From Paenibacillus_T sp033239625 (GTDB taxonomy: Bacteria > Bacillota > Bacilli > Paenibacillales > Paenibacillaceae), in contig NZ_BTCK01000022.1 in the NCBI RefSeq assembly GCF_033239625.1, positions 1-64,000 on the forward strand: a stretch of DNA of 64,000 nucleotides, written 5' to 3'. Position 1 is the first letter of the stretch; each line of letters begins with the position of its first letter. The notes beneath the pieces were generated by a model, which was given only the letters and a program-made list of their open reading frames with translations, made no database searches and had not been told where the DNA came from. A program made the translations under genes and the position numbers. This document shows positions 7,898 to 17,000 of this stretch, one piece after another.

Positions 7898-8785
7898 TTG
7901 CAGAAGCAGCAGCAACGGATACAACAGATACAGCTATCGAATCATTCCAAGATCGAAGTCGGACTGACAGGCGATGCCGGCCGCCCAGTCCTCATGCTTC
8001 CCGTCGCGAAACGATCAAGCTGCGGCCAGGAGGCGGAGACGCTGAAGCGGTGGGGTGTCGACCCCGAGCTTGGCAAGCATCTGGTGGAGGGACTTGCAGG
8101 CACATGCCAAGTGCTGCATTTTGATTATGAGGGACATCTATTCGAGCACCCCGTGCCCCGGCTCACAGTTGACCATATCGTGCATGACTTCCTTCACATT
8201 GCTGACAAAATGAATATCGGCCGCTTCAGCTATTACGGCTATTCGTGGCTGGCGCTTGCCGGCTTGCAGCTCGCCATTCGTACCGATCGGCTCGACAGCT
8301 TGGTGATGGGCGGTTTCCCGCCTTACGGGGGACCGTACGCGGAGATGCTGGCCGTGACTCGTCATACGCATCGGCAGGCGACAGCGAACCAGCAGGAGCA
8401 ATCCGAGTCGGCAGTGCAGCCGACGAGCGCCGAAACACCCGATGAAATCGACTGGGACACTATCAAAGTAACGATTAATCCGCAGGTGACGCAGCAGTTC
8501 GTCACGCTGTATGAAAGCCTTGAAGGGTTCGACGATCGCAGCGTTCAATCGCAGCTGACGGTACCGCGGTTAGCCTTTGCAGGGGAGAAGGATACGATTG
8601 CATATGGGAAAGCGTTCGGTCATGTGACGGTTGATATTGCCGGCCAGCTTCGGAAGCATGCAGAGCGGCTCCGTCAATTCGGATGGGATGTGGAATTGCT
8701 CGCGGGCAATGGGATGGACCATACGCAGGCAATGCAGCCGCCTGTTGTACTGCCGCTCATAAAATCGTGGCTGGCGAGTAGATAA
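7898..8785 (+). CDS. alpha/beta hydrolase fold protein
   Basis: A 295-residue cytoplasmic protein with an alpha/beta-hydrolase layout. The nucleophile elbow is GRFSYYGYSWLALAGLQ, with Ser in G-Y-S-W-L and no second Gly of the usual G-x-S-x-G. The acid strand is VPRLAFAGEKDTI and the histidine is near the C-terminus in NGMDHTQAMQ. A low-complexity Gln/Ser/Thr insertion (around residues 165-190) lies in the cap region. AAGGAG at 7884-7889 points to TTG 7898; GTG 7889 overlaps the RBS and is unlikely. It is divergent from the double-MerR gene. Substrate unknown. Confidence 0.78.
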   Translation: MQKQQQRIQQIQLSNHSKIEVGLTGDAGRPVLMLPVAKRSSCGQEAETLKRWGVDPELGKHLVEGLAGTCQVLHFDYEGHLFEHPVPRLTVDHIVHDFLHIADKMNIGRFSYYGYSWLALAGLQLAIRTDRLDSLVMGGFPPYGGPYAEMLAVTRHTHRQATANQQEQSESAVQPTSAETPDEIDWDTIKVTINPQVTQQFVTLYESLEGFDDRSVQSQLTVPRLAFAGEKDTIAYGKAFGHVTVDIAGQLRKHAERLRQFGWDVELLAGNGMDHTQAMQPPVVLPLIKSWLASR

Positions 8786-8802
8786 ATACAACTTATCAAG
8801 CT

Positions 8803-8830
8803 AATAAAAACCTTAAGTTTTTATTTATAG
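8803..8830 (+). terminator. AT-rich hairpin, possible terminator
   Basis: AATAAAAAC (8803-8811) pairs with GTTTTTATT (8817-8825). The stem is almost GC-free, so termination would be weak; it may also be part of the next gene's promoter. Confidence 0.35.
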
Positions 8831-8877
8831 CCGTTTCGTACTATGCTGGAAGCAACAGTTACGAATGAGGTGAGCGC

Positions 8878-9900
8878 TTGGAGTTGTTAGCGAAGCAGTT
8901 CCGATTATTCGCCGCGAGGGAATGCCGGGGCTCAAGCGAGTTATATGGATATCTGGCAGTGGGCATTGCGGATAACCCGCAATTATTGCAATTGGCGTTG
9001 CATGCGAAGCCCGGGCAGCCCATACCGAATATGCTGCTGGGTGCGGTTCATTACTTGCTGCTAAGCGGCGTTGAACATCCCTTAGCGGACTACTATCCTA
9101 ATCTCGCAGGCGAGAATGCGCTGGAGCCTTCGCGTGCGATTTATGCATTTGCAACCTTCTGCGAGCAGTACGAGCAGGACATTATCGCACTACTGACCAG
9201 CAGGCTTGTCCAGACAAACGAAGTGAGACGTTGTGCTTATTTGTACCCGGGCTTCGGTATGATCTACGAGCTTGCACGCAAACCGCTGGCACTGATCGAG
9301 ATCGGAACGAGCGCGGGATTACAGCTGCTGTGGGACCGCTACAGCTATTGTTATGATGGCCGTCAGAAGTATGGGAATGAGCAATCGGAGCTTGTCATTA
9401 CCGGTGAGATCCGTGGGGACAACGTCCCGCCCATGCTCGCAAGCAGTCCGCCAGTCATATCCCGGGTCGGTGTCGATTTGCATGTAAACAACTTGAACGA
9501 TTCCGACGATTACTTGTGGCTCAGGGCATTGATCTGGCCGGAGCATCAGGAGAGAATCGTACGATTTGATCAAGCAGCAGCACAGGTGAAGGAGCATCGT
9601 CCGCACCTAGTTGAAGGGAATGGGGTCGAGTTGCTGCCTGGCATCGCTGCGAGTGTCAGCCGAGAATCGGCTCTCTGCGTGTTCCATACGCATGTCGCGA
9701 ACCAGTTCAGTCCGCAGGACAAAGCTGCGCTGGAGGCTCATATTCAGAAGCTTGGCGGCGAACGCGACGTGTATCACCTCTACAACAATATGTCCGATAG
9801 TTATCTCCATCTCGATTACTACGTGGGCGGCCGGGAGCATCGATTGACGCTTGCGCAGACGGACGGGCATGGACGGTGGTTCCGATGGCTGTTGTCATAA
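8878..9900 (+). CDS. DUF2332 domain-containing protein
   Basis: A 340-residue protein matching the DUF2332 family across its length: an N-terminal helical part (LAKQFRLFAAREC...SELYGYLAVGIADNPQLL), then LIEIGTSAGLQLLWDRYSY, and a C-terminal part with LCVFHTHVANQFS. The EIGTSAGLQL segment resembles a Rossmann-like glycine loop, so a methyltransferase-related fold is possible; this is not established. Start TTG 8878 is preceded by GAGGTGA. It stands alone, ending at a bidirectional terminator shared with the kinase gene. No function is known to me. Confidence 0.8.
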   Translation: MELLAKQFRLFAARECRGSSELYGYLAVGIADNPQLLQLALHAKPGQPIPNMLLGAVHYLLLSGVEHPLADYYPNLAGENALEPSRAIYAFATFCEQYEQDIIALLTSRLVQTNEVRRCAYLYPGFGMIYELARKPLALIEIGTSAGLQLLWDRYSYCYDGRQKYGNEQSELVITGEIRGDNVPPMLASSPPVISRVGVDLHVNNLNDSDDYLWLRALIWPEHQERIVRFDQAAAQVKEHRPHLVEGNGVELLPGIAASVSRESALCVFHTHVANQFSPQDKAALEAHIQKLGGERDVYHLYNNMSDSYLHLDYYVGGREHRLTLAQTDGHGRWFRWLLS

Positions 9901-9907
9901 ACCAAAA

Positions 9908-9950
9908 GGAGACAGGGATGTTGGCGTGAAGCCATTCCCTGTCTCCTGCG
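9908..9950. terminator. bidirectional terminator
   Basis: GGAGACAGGGA (9908-9918) pairs with TCCCTGTCTCC (9936-9946), between the convergent DUF2332 and histidine kinase genes. Confidence 0.8.
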
Positions 9951-9953
9951 TAT

Positions 9954-11558
9954 TTAAAGCTTCTTCTCAGCACTGCCGCCGAGCAGTGGCAGTGTGAACG
10001 TGAACGTCGAGCCGTCGCCCAGCTTGCTCTCCACGAACATCTTGCCTTCATGCGCGGCAATCAGCGATTGCGAGATCGCTAGGCCGAGACCTGCGCCGCC
10101 ATGCTTGCGCGTCCGCGAAGTGTCGCTGCGATAGAAGCGGTCGAACACATGCGGGACATGCTCTTCGGCAATGCCGGCGCCATTATCTCGAATGGAGCTA
10201 ACCGCCTGACCGTTCATCGCTTGCACCGTTACTTCAATAATACCGCTCGACGCGTCCGTATGCTGTACCGCGTTGTGGAATAGATTGAGCACAACCTGCT
10301 TGATTTTGTCCGCATCGCATTTCACCAGGATAGGCGAGTCCAGAAGGAAACGGACCTCTCGTTCACCCGCGAGCATATGCAGATGAGGCTCCATCTCCTC
10401 CATCAGTCTGTCGAGCCGCACCTCGGATAGATGAAGCTGAGGCGCACGGTCCAGCTTGGCGAGCGTCAGCAGATCCTCGACAAGCTTCTTGATCCGTGTG
10501 GATTCGCCATGCATGCTGTTGAGCGCCGGATACAGCTGCTCGCGGCGATCTGCCGCACCTCGCAGCAGCACCTCGATAAAGCCGTGAATGGAGGTCAGAG
10601 GCGTCCTCAGCTCATGGGATGCGTCAGCTATGAAGCGCCGCATCTGTTCTTTCGCTTCTCGCTCTGCCTCGAACGAATGGGCCAGCCGCTCCAGCATGCC
10701 GTTGAACGAATCGGCAAGCCGATCGATCTCGAGCTGGCCTTGATCGGCAGGGAATCGTTCATTCAAGCTGCCGGCATCGATGCGGGCGACGGTCTCTACC
10801 ATGCGATTGAGCGGCCGCAGCGTTCGCCGAAGCGCCGGAAGGAACAGCAGGATGCCGCCGATGAGCGCCAGTATCGACAACCCCGCGAAGATCGACAACT
10901 GACGGAGCAATACGTCTTTGAGCGGGGCCGTCTTTTGCCCTAATTGCAGGATGGCATCAGACCCTGGGAACGTGTTCGTGAACACGAGAAGCTGCTCGGT
11001 GCCATCCTCGGACGTTGCAACACGATACTGCACCTCGCGCTGATGCACCATCTGCTCGCGTACTTCATCGTACTGCGCATCGCTTAGGCGAGGGGAAGCA
11101 ATTCCGCGGCTTGCCGTAACGTCCGTATAGGTTCCGTCGAGGTCGACAATCGCCATCGACTTGTCGAGCATATAGAATACGGGATTGTTTGGGCGGCCGC
11201 CAGTCCCCTCATCATAATTAGGAACGTTATCTGGCATCTGCGCTTTATTGTCAGAACCAGAAGCACCGCCTTGTGCGGGATTGTTATCGTGGTTCGAATC
11301 CATTCCCTTATGAGCCTTATTCAAATCACCCATCGACCATCCCTCGCCGAACAGGTCGCGAGGCATGTTGCGGAGCTCCGACATCATAGCCTCCGCTTGA
11401 TTGCGGTACAAGAAATCGCGCATAAACGTATATTGCAAGCCGCCGATCAGAATGAGCAGTGCGGCAAGAATGAATAACGACCTGGCCAGCAGCTGCGACC
11501 GGAGCGACTTCGTCGTTAAGCGAGTTTTGAGCTTATGAATCACGCCCCGCGCGTTCAT
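9954..11558 (-). CDS. OmpR-family sensor histidine kinase
   Basis: A 534-residue membrane kinase. One transmembrane helix at about 24-46, an extracellular region of roughly 170 residues with an Asn/Gly/Asp-rich stretch at 80-125, a second helix at about 219-245, then HAMP (245-300). The phosphorylated histidine is H315 in DASHELRTPLTSI; the N box is KIKQVVLNLFHNAVQH, G1 is DNGAGIAE and G2 is GGAGLGLAI. It phosphorylates the response regulator encoded immediately upstream, with which its start overlaps by four bases (ATGA). The signal is unknown; the arrangement resembles cell-envelope stress kinases. Confidence 0.94.
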   Translation of the reverse strand: MNARGVIHKLKTRLTTKSLRSQLLARSLFILAALLILIGGLQYTFMRDFLYRNQAEAMMSELRNMPRDLFGEGWSMGDLNKAHKGMDSNHDNNPAQGGASGSDNKAQMPDNVPNYDEGTGGRPNNPVFYMLDKSMAIVDLDGTYTDVTASRGIASPRLSDAQYDEVREQMVHQREVQYRVATSEDGTEQLLVFTNTFPGSDAILQLGQKTAPLKDVLLRQLSIFAGLSILALIGGILLFLPALRRTLRPLNRMVETVARIDAGSLNERFPADQGQLEIDRLADSFNGMLERLAHSFEAEREAKEQMRRFIADASHELRTPLTSIHGFIEVLLRGAADRREQLYPALNSMHGESTRIKKLVEDLLTLAKLDRAPQLHLSEVRLDRLMEEMEPHLHMLAGEREVRFLLDSPILVKCDADKIKQVVLNLFHNAVQHTDASSGIIEVTVQAMNGQAVSSIRDNGAGIAEEHVPHVFDRFYRSDTSRTRKHGGAGLGLAISQSLIAAHEGKMFVESKLGDGSTFTFTLPLLGGSAEKKL

Positions 11559-12241
11559 GACAGGTCTACCCGATAGCCGGCGCCGCGCAAAGTACGAATT
11601 AATTGATGCTCTTTGTCGCCAAGCTTATCGCGGAGGGAGCGGACGTATACCTCGACGATATTTTCCTCCCCGCCAAAATCATAGCCCCATACCTTGTCCA
11701 GAATCGTCGCTTTGCTCAGCACGATGCCATGGTTGGTCACCATATATTTCAGCAGCTCATATTCGGTTGGGGACAGCTCAAGCACCTGGCCGTTGAACAC
11801 GATCTCCTTGCGGCGGTCGTCAACCTTGAATGGGCCGATCGCGACCTCGCCGAACAACATCGGGAATTGATTGCGCAGCCGCGCGCGAATGCGAGCGAGC
11901 AGCTCGTCGAAGCTGAACGGCTTCACCAGGTAGTCGTCTGCGCCGATCGTCAGACCTTTCACCCGATCATCAACCTCGTCCTTCGCTGTCAGCATAATGA
12001 CGGCGACCTCGCTGCCGCTCTTCTTGAGCATGCGGCATACCTCGAAGCCGTCCATACCGGGCATCATGACGTCGAGAATGACGATGTGCGGATTGAATTG
12101 CTGAGCGAGCGTAATCGCAGTCATGCCGTCCGGCGCGGTGCGAATGTCGAAGCCTTCGTTCACAAGGCCAAGCTCGAGAAATTGAAGAATATGGGGTTCA
12201 TCATCGACCAGCAGAATGCGAATGCCGGGGATCGGTTTCAT
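11555..12241 (-). CDS. OmpR/PhoB family response regulator
   Basis: A 228-residue regulator. Receiver domain at about 6-120 with acidic pair DDE (13-15), phospho-acceptor D57 (ILDVMMPGMDG), the Thr in VIMLTAKDE and Lys in YLVKPFS. The winged-helix effector domain follows at about 130-226 (ELSPTEYELLKYMVTNHG, VYVRSLRDKLGD, TLRGAGYRV). AAGGAGG lies eight bases before ATG 12241; the frame is open further upstream but without domain sequence. It is the first gene of a two-gene operon with the sensor kinase. Confidence 0.94.
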   Translation of the reverse strand: MKPIPGIRILLVDDEPHILQFLELGLVNEGFDIRTAPDGMTAITLAQQFNPHIVILDVMMPGMDGFEVCRMLKKSGSEVAVIMLTAKDEVDDRVKGLTIGADDYLVKPFSFDELLARIRARLRNQFPMLFGEVAIGPFKVDDRRKEIVFNGQVLELSPTEYELLKYMVTNHGIVLSKATILDKVWGYDFGGEENIVEVYVRSLRDKLGDKEHQLIRTLRGAGYRVDLS

Positions 12242-12382
12242 GGTTGGGTCCTCCTTGGTGTACAAGTGAAAGTTCGTATATGGTAAAAGAGCATAACATT
12301 CGTGTGATTCATGTAAGCTATCATTATTATCGGGCTTCAAGCTGAACCTTCGCTGAATGCGTACTGAGCTTCGGCTTAATCG

Positions 12383-12420
12383 TTATTCGATATTCGTTAT
12401 TAGCGGTTCTATTAGCGAAT
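12383..12420 (-). promoter_or_regulatory. candidate response-regulator binding site
   Basis: ATTAGCG occurs at 12399-12405 and 12411-12417, a 12-bp direct repeat, within a longer TTATTCG ... CGAATAA inverted arrangement, about 150 bp upstream of the response regulator start. OmpR-type regulators usually bind direct repeats of roughly one helical turn, so autoregulation is plausible. Confidence 0.35.
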
Positions 12421-12511
12421 AATGCCATTGTAGCATATTGCAAGTTATTGCTTGTACAATGGGAAGATCTACGCGAGACAAGGGTGTCGCACGAAGGGAA
12501 TGAACAGATAA

Positions 12512-12730
12512 ATGAGTACCAATGGAACAATTCGAGCGAACATCAAACCAGGAATTCAGGTCGACATCGTCCTGAAGCAGGATCAACGGACGGGCCGCAC
12601 TACACGAGGCATCGTCAAGGATCTGCTGACCAATTCGCCGACTCACCCGCATGGGATCAAGGTCAGGCTGACCGACGGCCAAGTCGGTCGGGTGAAACAG
12701 ATCGTACAAACTGCTGAAGAGAGGCAGTAG
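12512..12730 (+). CDS. ywbE: YwbE family protein
   Basis: A 72-residue basic cytoplasmic protein matching YwbE (DUF2196) over its full length: GTIRANIKPGIQVDIVLKQD, TGRTTRGIVKDLLTNSP and HPHGIKVRLTDGQVGRVK. The family is a small beta-barrel-like protein of unknown function, widespread in Bacillota. A loose RBS (GAAGGGAATG) lies upstream. It stands alone between the two-component operon and an unknown gene. Confidence 0.92.
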   Translation: MSTNGTIRANIKPGIQVDIVLKQDQRTGRTTRGIVKDLLTNSPTHPHGIKVRLTDGQVGRVKQIVQTAEERQ

Positions 12731-12849
12731 TCAGTAGGGGATGCAGGGTATGTGCCCTTCCCGTCGATTGCGGCTTTCCATACAATGAAGGGCATCCATC
12801 ATTGGAGCTTTCTATAGGGTGGGAAACGATCAATGCGAGGAGGAGTACG

Positions 12850-13404
12850 ATGGTTGTTACCTCTTTACGAAACAAAGCGCAGGTTCAACTGTCTCCGCCG
12901 CAGTTTGAGTATTTTAATCTCATCAAGCATTCAATCGGCAAAGATCCGCTTGTAACGGTAGCGCCGCTGGAGCAGTTGCCAAGCGGTGATTTCCTCATCA
13001 CATTGCGAGCGCAGGGTTTGCGCAAGGCACGAGCGTTAGCAACGCTTCTCGTGGCAAGCGTGGCGGTCGGCGCGGTTCGTTTGCATGTGCAGGTGCGGAC
13101 GGCAGGGGGCGCGCTGGTTAAACCAATACGTCGTACATTCACGCCTGCTCAAATCGTGAAGCTGTATCAAACGGCATTGCGGACGAATAAGCTGTTCCGT
13201 TTCGCGGCGATCGTTCAAATTTTCGGCAGGGCAGCAGTGTATCCTGTATTCAGCGCACGTATCATACAGTTTCCAAACGATGATTTGTCCGACTTCTATC
13301 TCAACTACAATAACGTTGCCGCCTTCGTCTTCCGAGACGTTCTACGCCGCACGATCAGCCGCACGTCCATACGCTGCTCGACCGCGCAAATCAAATCCAA
13401 GTAA
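12850..13404 (+). CDS. hypothetical protein
   Basis: A 184-residue protein that I do not recognise. An excellent RBS (AGGAGGAG) precedes ATG 12850, supporting expression. The sequence has no signal peptide; an Ala/Val-rich stretch (ALATLLVASVAVGAVRL, about residues 59-75) could be a buried strand-helix or a weak membrane segment. It is Arg-rich, especially at the C-terminus (VLRRTISRTSIRCSTAQ). A strong terminator follows, so it is monocistronic. No conserved motif allows a function. Confidence 0.7.
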   Translation: MVVTSLRNKAQVQLSPPQFEYFNLIKHSIGKDPLVTVAPLEQLPSGDFLITLRAQGLRKARALATLLVASVAVGAVRLHVQVRTAGGALVKPIRRTFTPAQIVKLYQTALRTNKLFRFAAIVQIFGRAAVYPVFSARIIQFPNDDLSDFYLNYNNVAAFVFRDVLRRTISRTSIRCSTAQIKSK

Positions 13405-13428
13405 TATTCCATCTTCGGACATACGCTC

Positions 13429-13472
13429 AAAGCCTCTTTAATTACTGCCCCGCAGTGATTAGGAGGCTTTTT
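13429..13472 (+). terminator. intrinsic terminator
   Basis: AAAGCCTC (13429-13436) pairs with GAGGCTTT (13463-13470), with inner stem AATTACTGC / GCAGTGATT, followed by Ts. Confidence 0.88.
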
Positions 13473-13560
13473 GTCATGGGGATAATCGGTTCTTAATGGG
13501 GTATGGACCACCTTAAATTGTTTTTTTAGTAAGCGTCATGATGGATATGGAAAACCGTAA

Positions 13561-13681
13561 AGCGTGTCCTGCAGGGACGAAAGCGAGCAACTGCTCGTAT
13601 GCTGCACGACCACGAATATATAACTCCGTCAACCAGCCGCATTTAGGCACCAACAACGTAGAGCGTGTCCCGCAGGGACGA
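13561..13681. repeat. two copies of a 20-bp palindromic repeat
   Basis: AGCGTGTCC[T/C]GCAGGGACGA occurs at 13561-13580 and 13662-13681. Each copy folds through GTCC/GGAC. A related element (GTGCCCC/GGGGCAC) is at 20961-20977 in the other repeat-rich gap. Confidence 0.6.
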
Positions 13682-13787
13682 CAAGCGGGCAGACGCTCCT
13701 GCGTACCTAGACCAGTCCTTAGGGAGTCCGGAGGCAAAGGCTTCCGCAAGGAAACCACATCGGAAGCATGAGCTTAACCCTTTGGGG

Positions 13788-13954
13788 CCCTCCCTTGCAG
13801 GGAGGGTTTGGGTGGGTAGAAATCTAGAGATCCCCCTTGAGGGGGGCAGGGGCTGAACGATACGGGAGTCCAGAGGGTATAACCCTATGGGCCCTCCTTG
13901 CAGGGAAGGTTTAGGTGGGTAGAATTTCCCCCTAGAGGGGGGTAGGGGGTGAAT
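13788..13954. repeat. two copies of a composite hairpin repeat
   Basis: Each unit of roughly 65 bp has a first hairpin CCTCC-TTGCA-GGGAGG, then TTTRGGTGGGTAGAA, then a second hairpin CCCCC-TTGA-GGGGGG and AGGGGSTGAA. Units lie at about 13788-13858 and 13891-13954. The first half recurs at 21062-21099. The rest of the gap 13473-14089 shows no coding frame that looks real. Confidence 0.65.
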
Positions 13955-14089
13955 GTCTTTAGACTCTTATTGCCATATATTACATGATGATACAATACGA
14001 ACGCGTTGTAGGATGTGCGAAGCAATCGCGGATTCGGCAGGCAGGATGCACGCTTACGATCATTATTGATCCGATAAGGGAGAGTTGTC

Positions 14090-17000
14090 ATGGTTTCCAT
14101 CTTAAATCAAAGCGCATCCGAAGAACTGCTCGTATTGATCCGAACCGAATACCGCAACTTGCCGCTTCGAGAACTGCTCAGCCAAAGTCCGCTAGTGCTG
14201 CTCGGTGTCAGTCCGAAGGCTGTCGATGTCCTGAAGGGACTCGAAATCAACACCGTGTTCGACCTGGCGACCTCCGGCGTATTCGACGCCGCGACGAAGC
14301 TGCTCAGCGCAGCGACAGATTACAACTCTGCTTTCACGCAATACGGCAGTCCGACTGCCGATCTGGTTCGAGAGGCGCAAGCGGCCGGGAAGAAAGTGAA
14401 TGAGCTTCAATTCGCGCCGATCAGCCTGCTGCAGAGCATTCCGCTCGATCTGGTGCCTGCGGTGGAGGAAGTATTCGTTGTTGAGACGGTGCGGGATCTC
14501 GCGCTGTATCCTCCTTATCGCGCAGCATCGAGGCTGCTCAACACCATTTATTTCCCTGAAAATGTTCCGACCTACGACCCTGAGCGTCCTGCGGATCTGC
14601 TTCCGAAGACGGGGGAATACCCAACCGAGCGAGTTCAGTACACGACGCTGCTCATGGATCAGATTCATAGCGACGATGAGAAAATAACCGACATTGCCAG
14701 CGCCGATTTCAAGCCGATCAATATTGGCGTCTTGGCATCAGGCGATGCCGGCTTTAAGAAAATTGCCTTCGGGGCGCTGCTCACGATGAACCAATCGTGG
14801 TACGCGCAGGGCGTTACGCTCGGCCAGCTGCTGCACAGCACCGCGCTTGCGCCAGGCGAAAGCACGCGAATTGCGGTCGTCGACTGGTCGCGCAAAAGCC
14901 GCGCAGGCGAGACCGAGGTCATCAGCGAAGTCGACGATCTTGCGAACGACACGAGCCATAATCGTTCCATCAGCGAAGTGACCGAAGCGGTTGCGAACGA
15001 GGCGCAAGGCGGCTTCTCGGAATCGAACGCGAACAGCACCTCGAAGGCGAAGGGCTCCTCATCCGCTGAGGAATTATCGGCGCCGCTTGGCGGCTTATTC
15101 GGCGGACCAAGCGCTTCCTTCGGCCAGACGAGCAGCTCGGCGTCCACCACCTCGCATGCAGACAGCTATTCGACGTCCTATGGCCATCGGGACATCGGCA
15201 GCTCCATGATGCAGAACGTCAACGATCGGACGCACCAGCATGCGCACAGCAGCCGCAGTCGCCGCGCTTCCGTGGTGAAAGAAGTTTCGCAGTCCGAGCA
15301 CGAGGGCGTGAGCACGCGCGTCATCGCGAACTATAACCATATGCACGCCCTTACGATTCAATATTACGAGGTCGTGCAGGTGTACCGCGTAGAGGTTGCC
15401 ATCGTGAAGGCGGATAAGGTAGTCTTCATACCGATTCAATTAATCGACTTCAACAATGACTCGCTCGTTCGCCGGTTCCGCAGCGTACTATCCAGAGCGG
15501 CGCTCACTTATGCGATTCGTGAAGCGTTGGTCAACCTTGATGTGCTGGAGATTATACCGGAGAAAGATACGCATTTTACGCTGATCTCGAACCGACTTAG
15601 CGTGCTTCTTCGGGATGCGCTGCTCAAACGGACCGGTTACTCCACGACCACGATACCGACGCGCCAGCAGCCGCTTACCCAAATGCCGGCAACGAACCTA
15701 GCAGGCGTAAGCCAGCCTGCCAGCAATACGAACAATATGGTCGTGAATACGAATGCATTCACGCTGAGCTCGACGCTTCCGCTGTACCAGCAGGTGAATG
15801 ACGCGTTGTGGTCCATCGACCAATCGTCGCGTATTTCAAGGCTGGTGAACCGTCCGATTCTGCGCTCAGACAGCGCCTCGATGTTCCTTCCGACCGACGT
15901 CATTATTGAGGGCATCGTTGTTTCATCCGGCAGCTTCTCTGTTCAATTCGTGCTCTATACGTTGTCGGGTACGAGAGTGACTACCGTCGATGCTGCACAT
16001 CCCGTTGCGATGAGCAACATCAGTCGTCTTGCTCTTATCGGCAGCAGTCCTGATCTTGATGTGCCGGTAACGGTCACGCTGACGTTGAACCGTAATGGCG
16101 TCCGGTTCCCGCTTGAGCTGCCAAAGGTGACGATTTCGAAGGGGACGACAACGGAGACGCCGGTCGTTCAAGTGAAACCAGGCGGAGTCGATGCCAATCT
16201 GAAGCAGCACCTGATGGACAATCAGATGCATTACAGCCAGGCTGTGTATCGTTCGCTGGACAGCACGCAGATCGCTTTCCTGTTGGCAGGCTTCGGGGTC
16301 GAGGTAGACGGCAAGCTCGTACCGGTATCGCAGGTGATCGAGCCGAGACCGATCCGTTATATTGGCAACTATCTCGCGTTCAAAATGAATTCCGACGCAT
16401 CCAGCGACGAATCATGGGCGCAGTGGCTGAAAGATCATGGCATACATCTGGGCACGGCGAAGGAAGACATTGTGCCGCTCCCTTCAGGAGGTACGTTCGC
16501 CGAAGCGGTGCTCGGCCGTTCGAACAGTGCGGAGAAGCTCGATATTACGCGCTTCTGGAATTGGCAGGACTCGCCGATTCCGCTGCAGCCGACCGAGATC
16601 TCGGCGATATCGACAGGCAGCCGCGCCACCAACGAGGACGTCAAGCCTGGCCAGCTCAGCGCGCCGATCATCAACATTACATCGCCGACCTCGCTGCCTG
16701 ATCCGTCGGGTACAGCTGCTGTGCTCGCTGCGATCCAGAACGGCAATATGTTCCGCGATATGAGCGGTCTTGCAGGCACCATCGGTCTCGCAGGGTCTGC
16801 ACTTCAGGCAACGTCGGCTGGTGCTGCGACCGCAGGCCAGCAGGCGGGCACGAATATGAACAGTCTTCTGACGGCGAACACGGAGCGGCAGCGGATTGCA
16901 GCCGAGATGATTACAAGCCTCGCGAAGACAGCAGCGTCGATGTACACCGGCGGTCTGGCTGGCGGCGGAGGCGGCGGTATAAGCGGGGGCGGCAATCATT

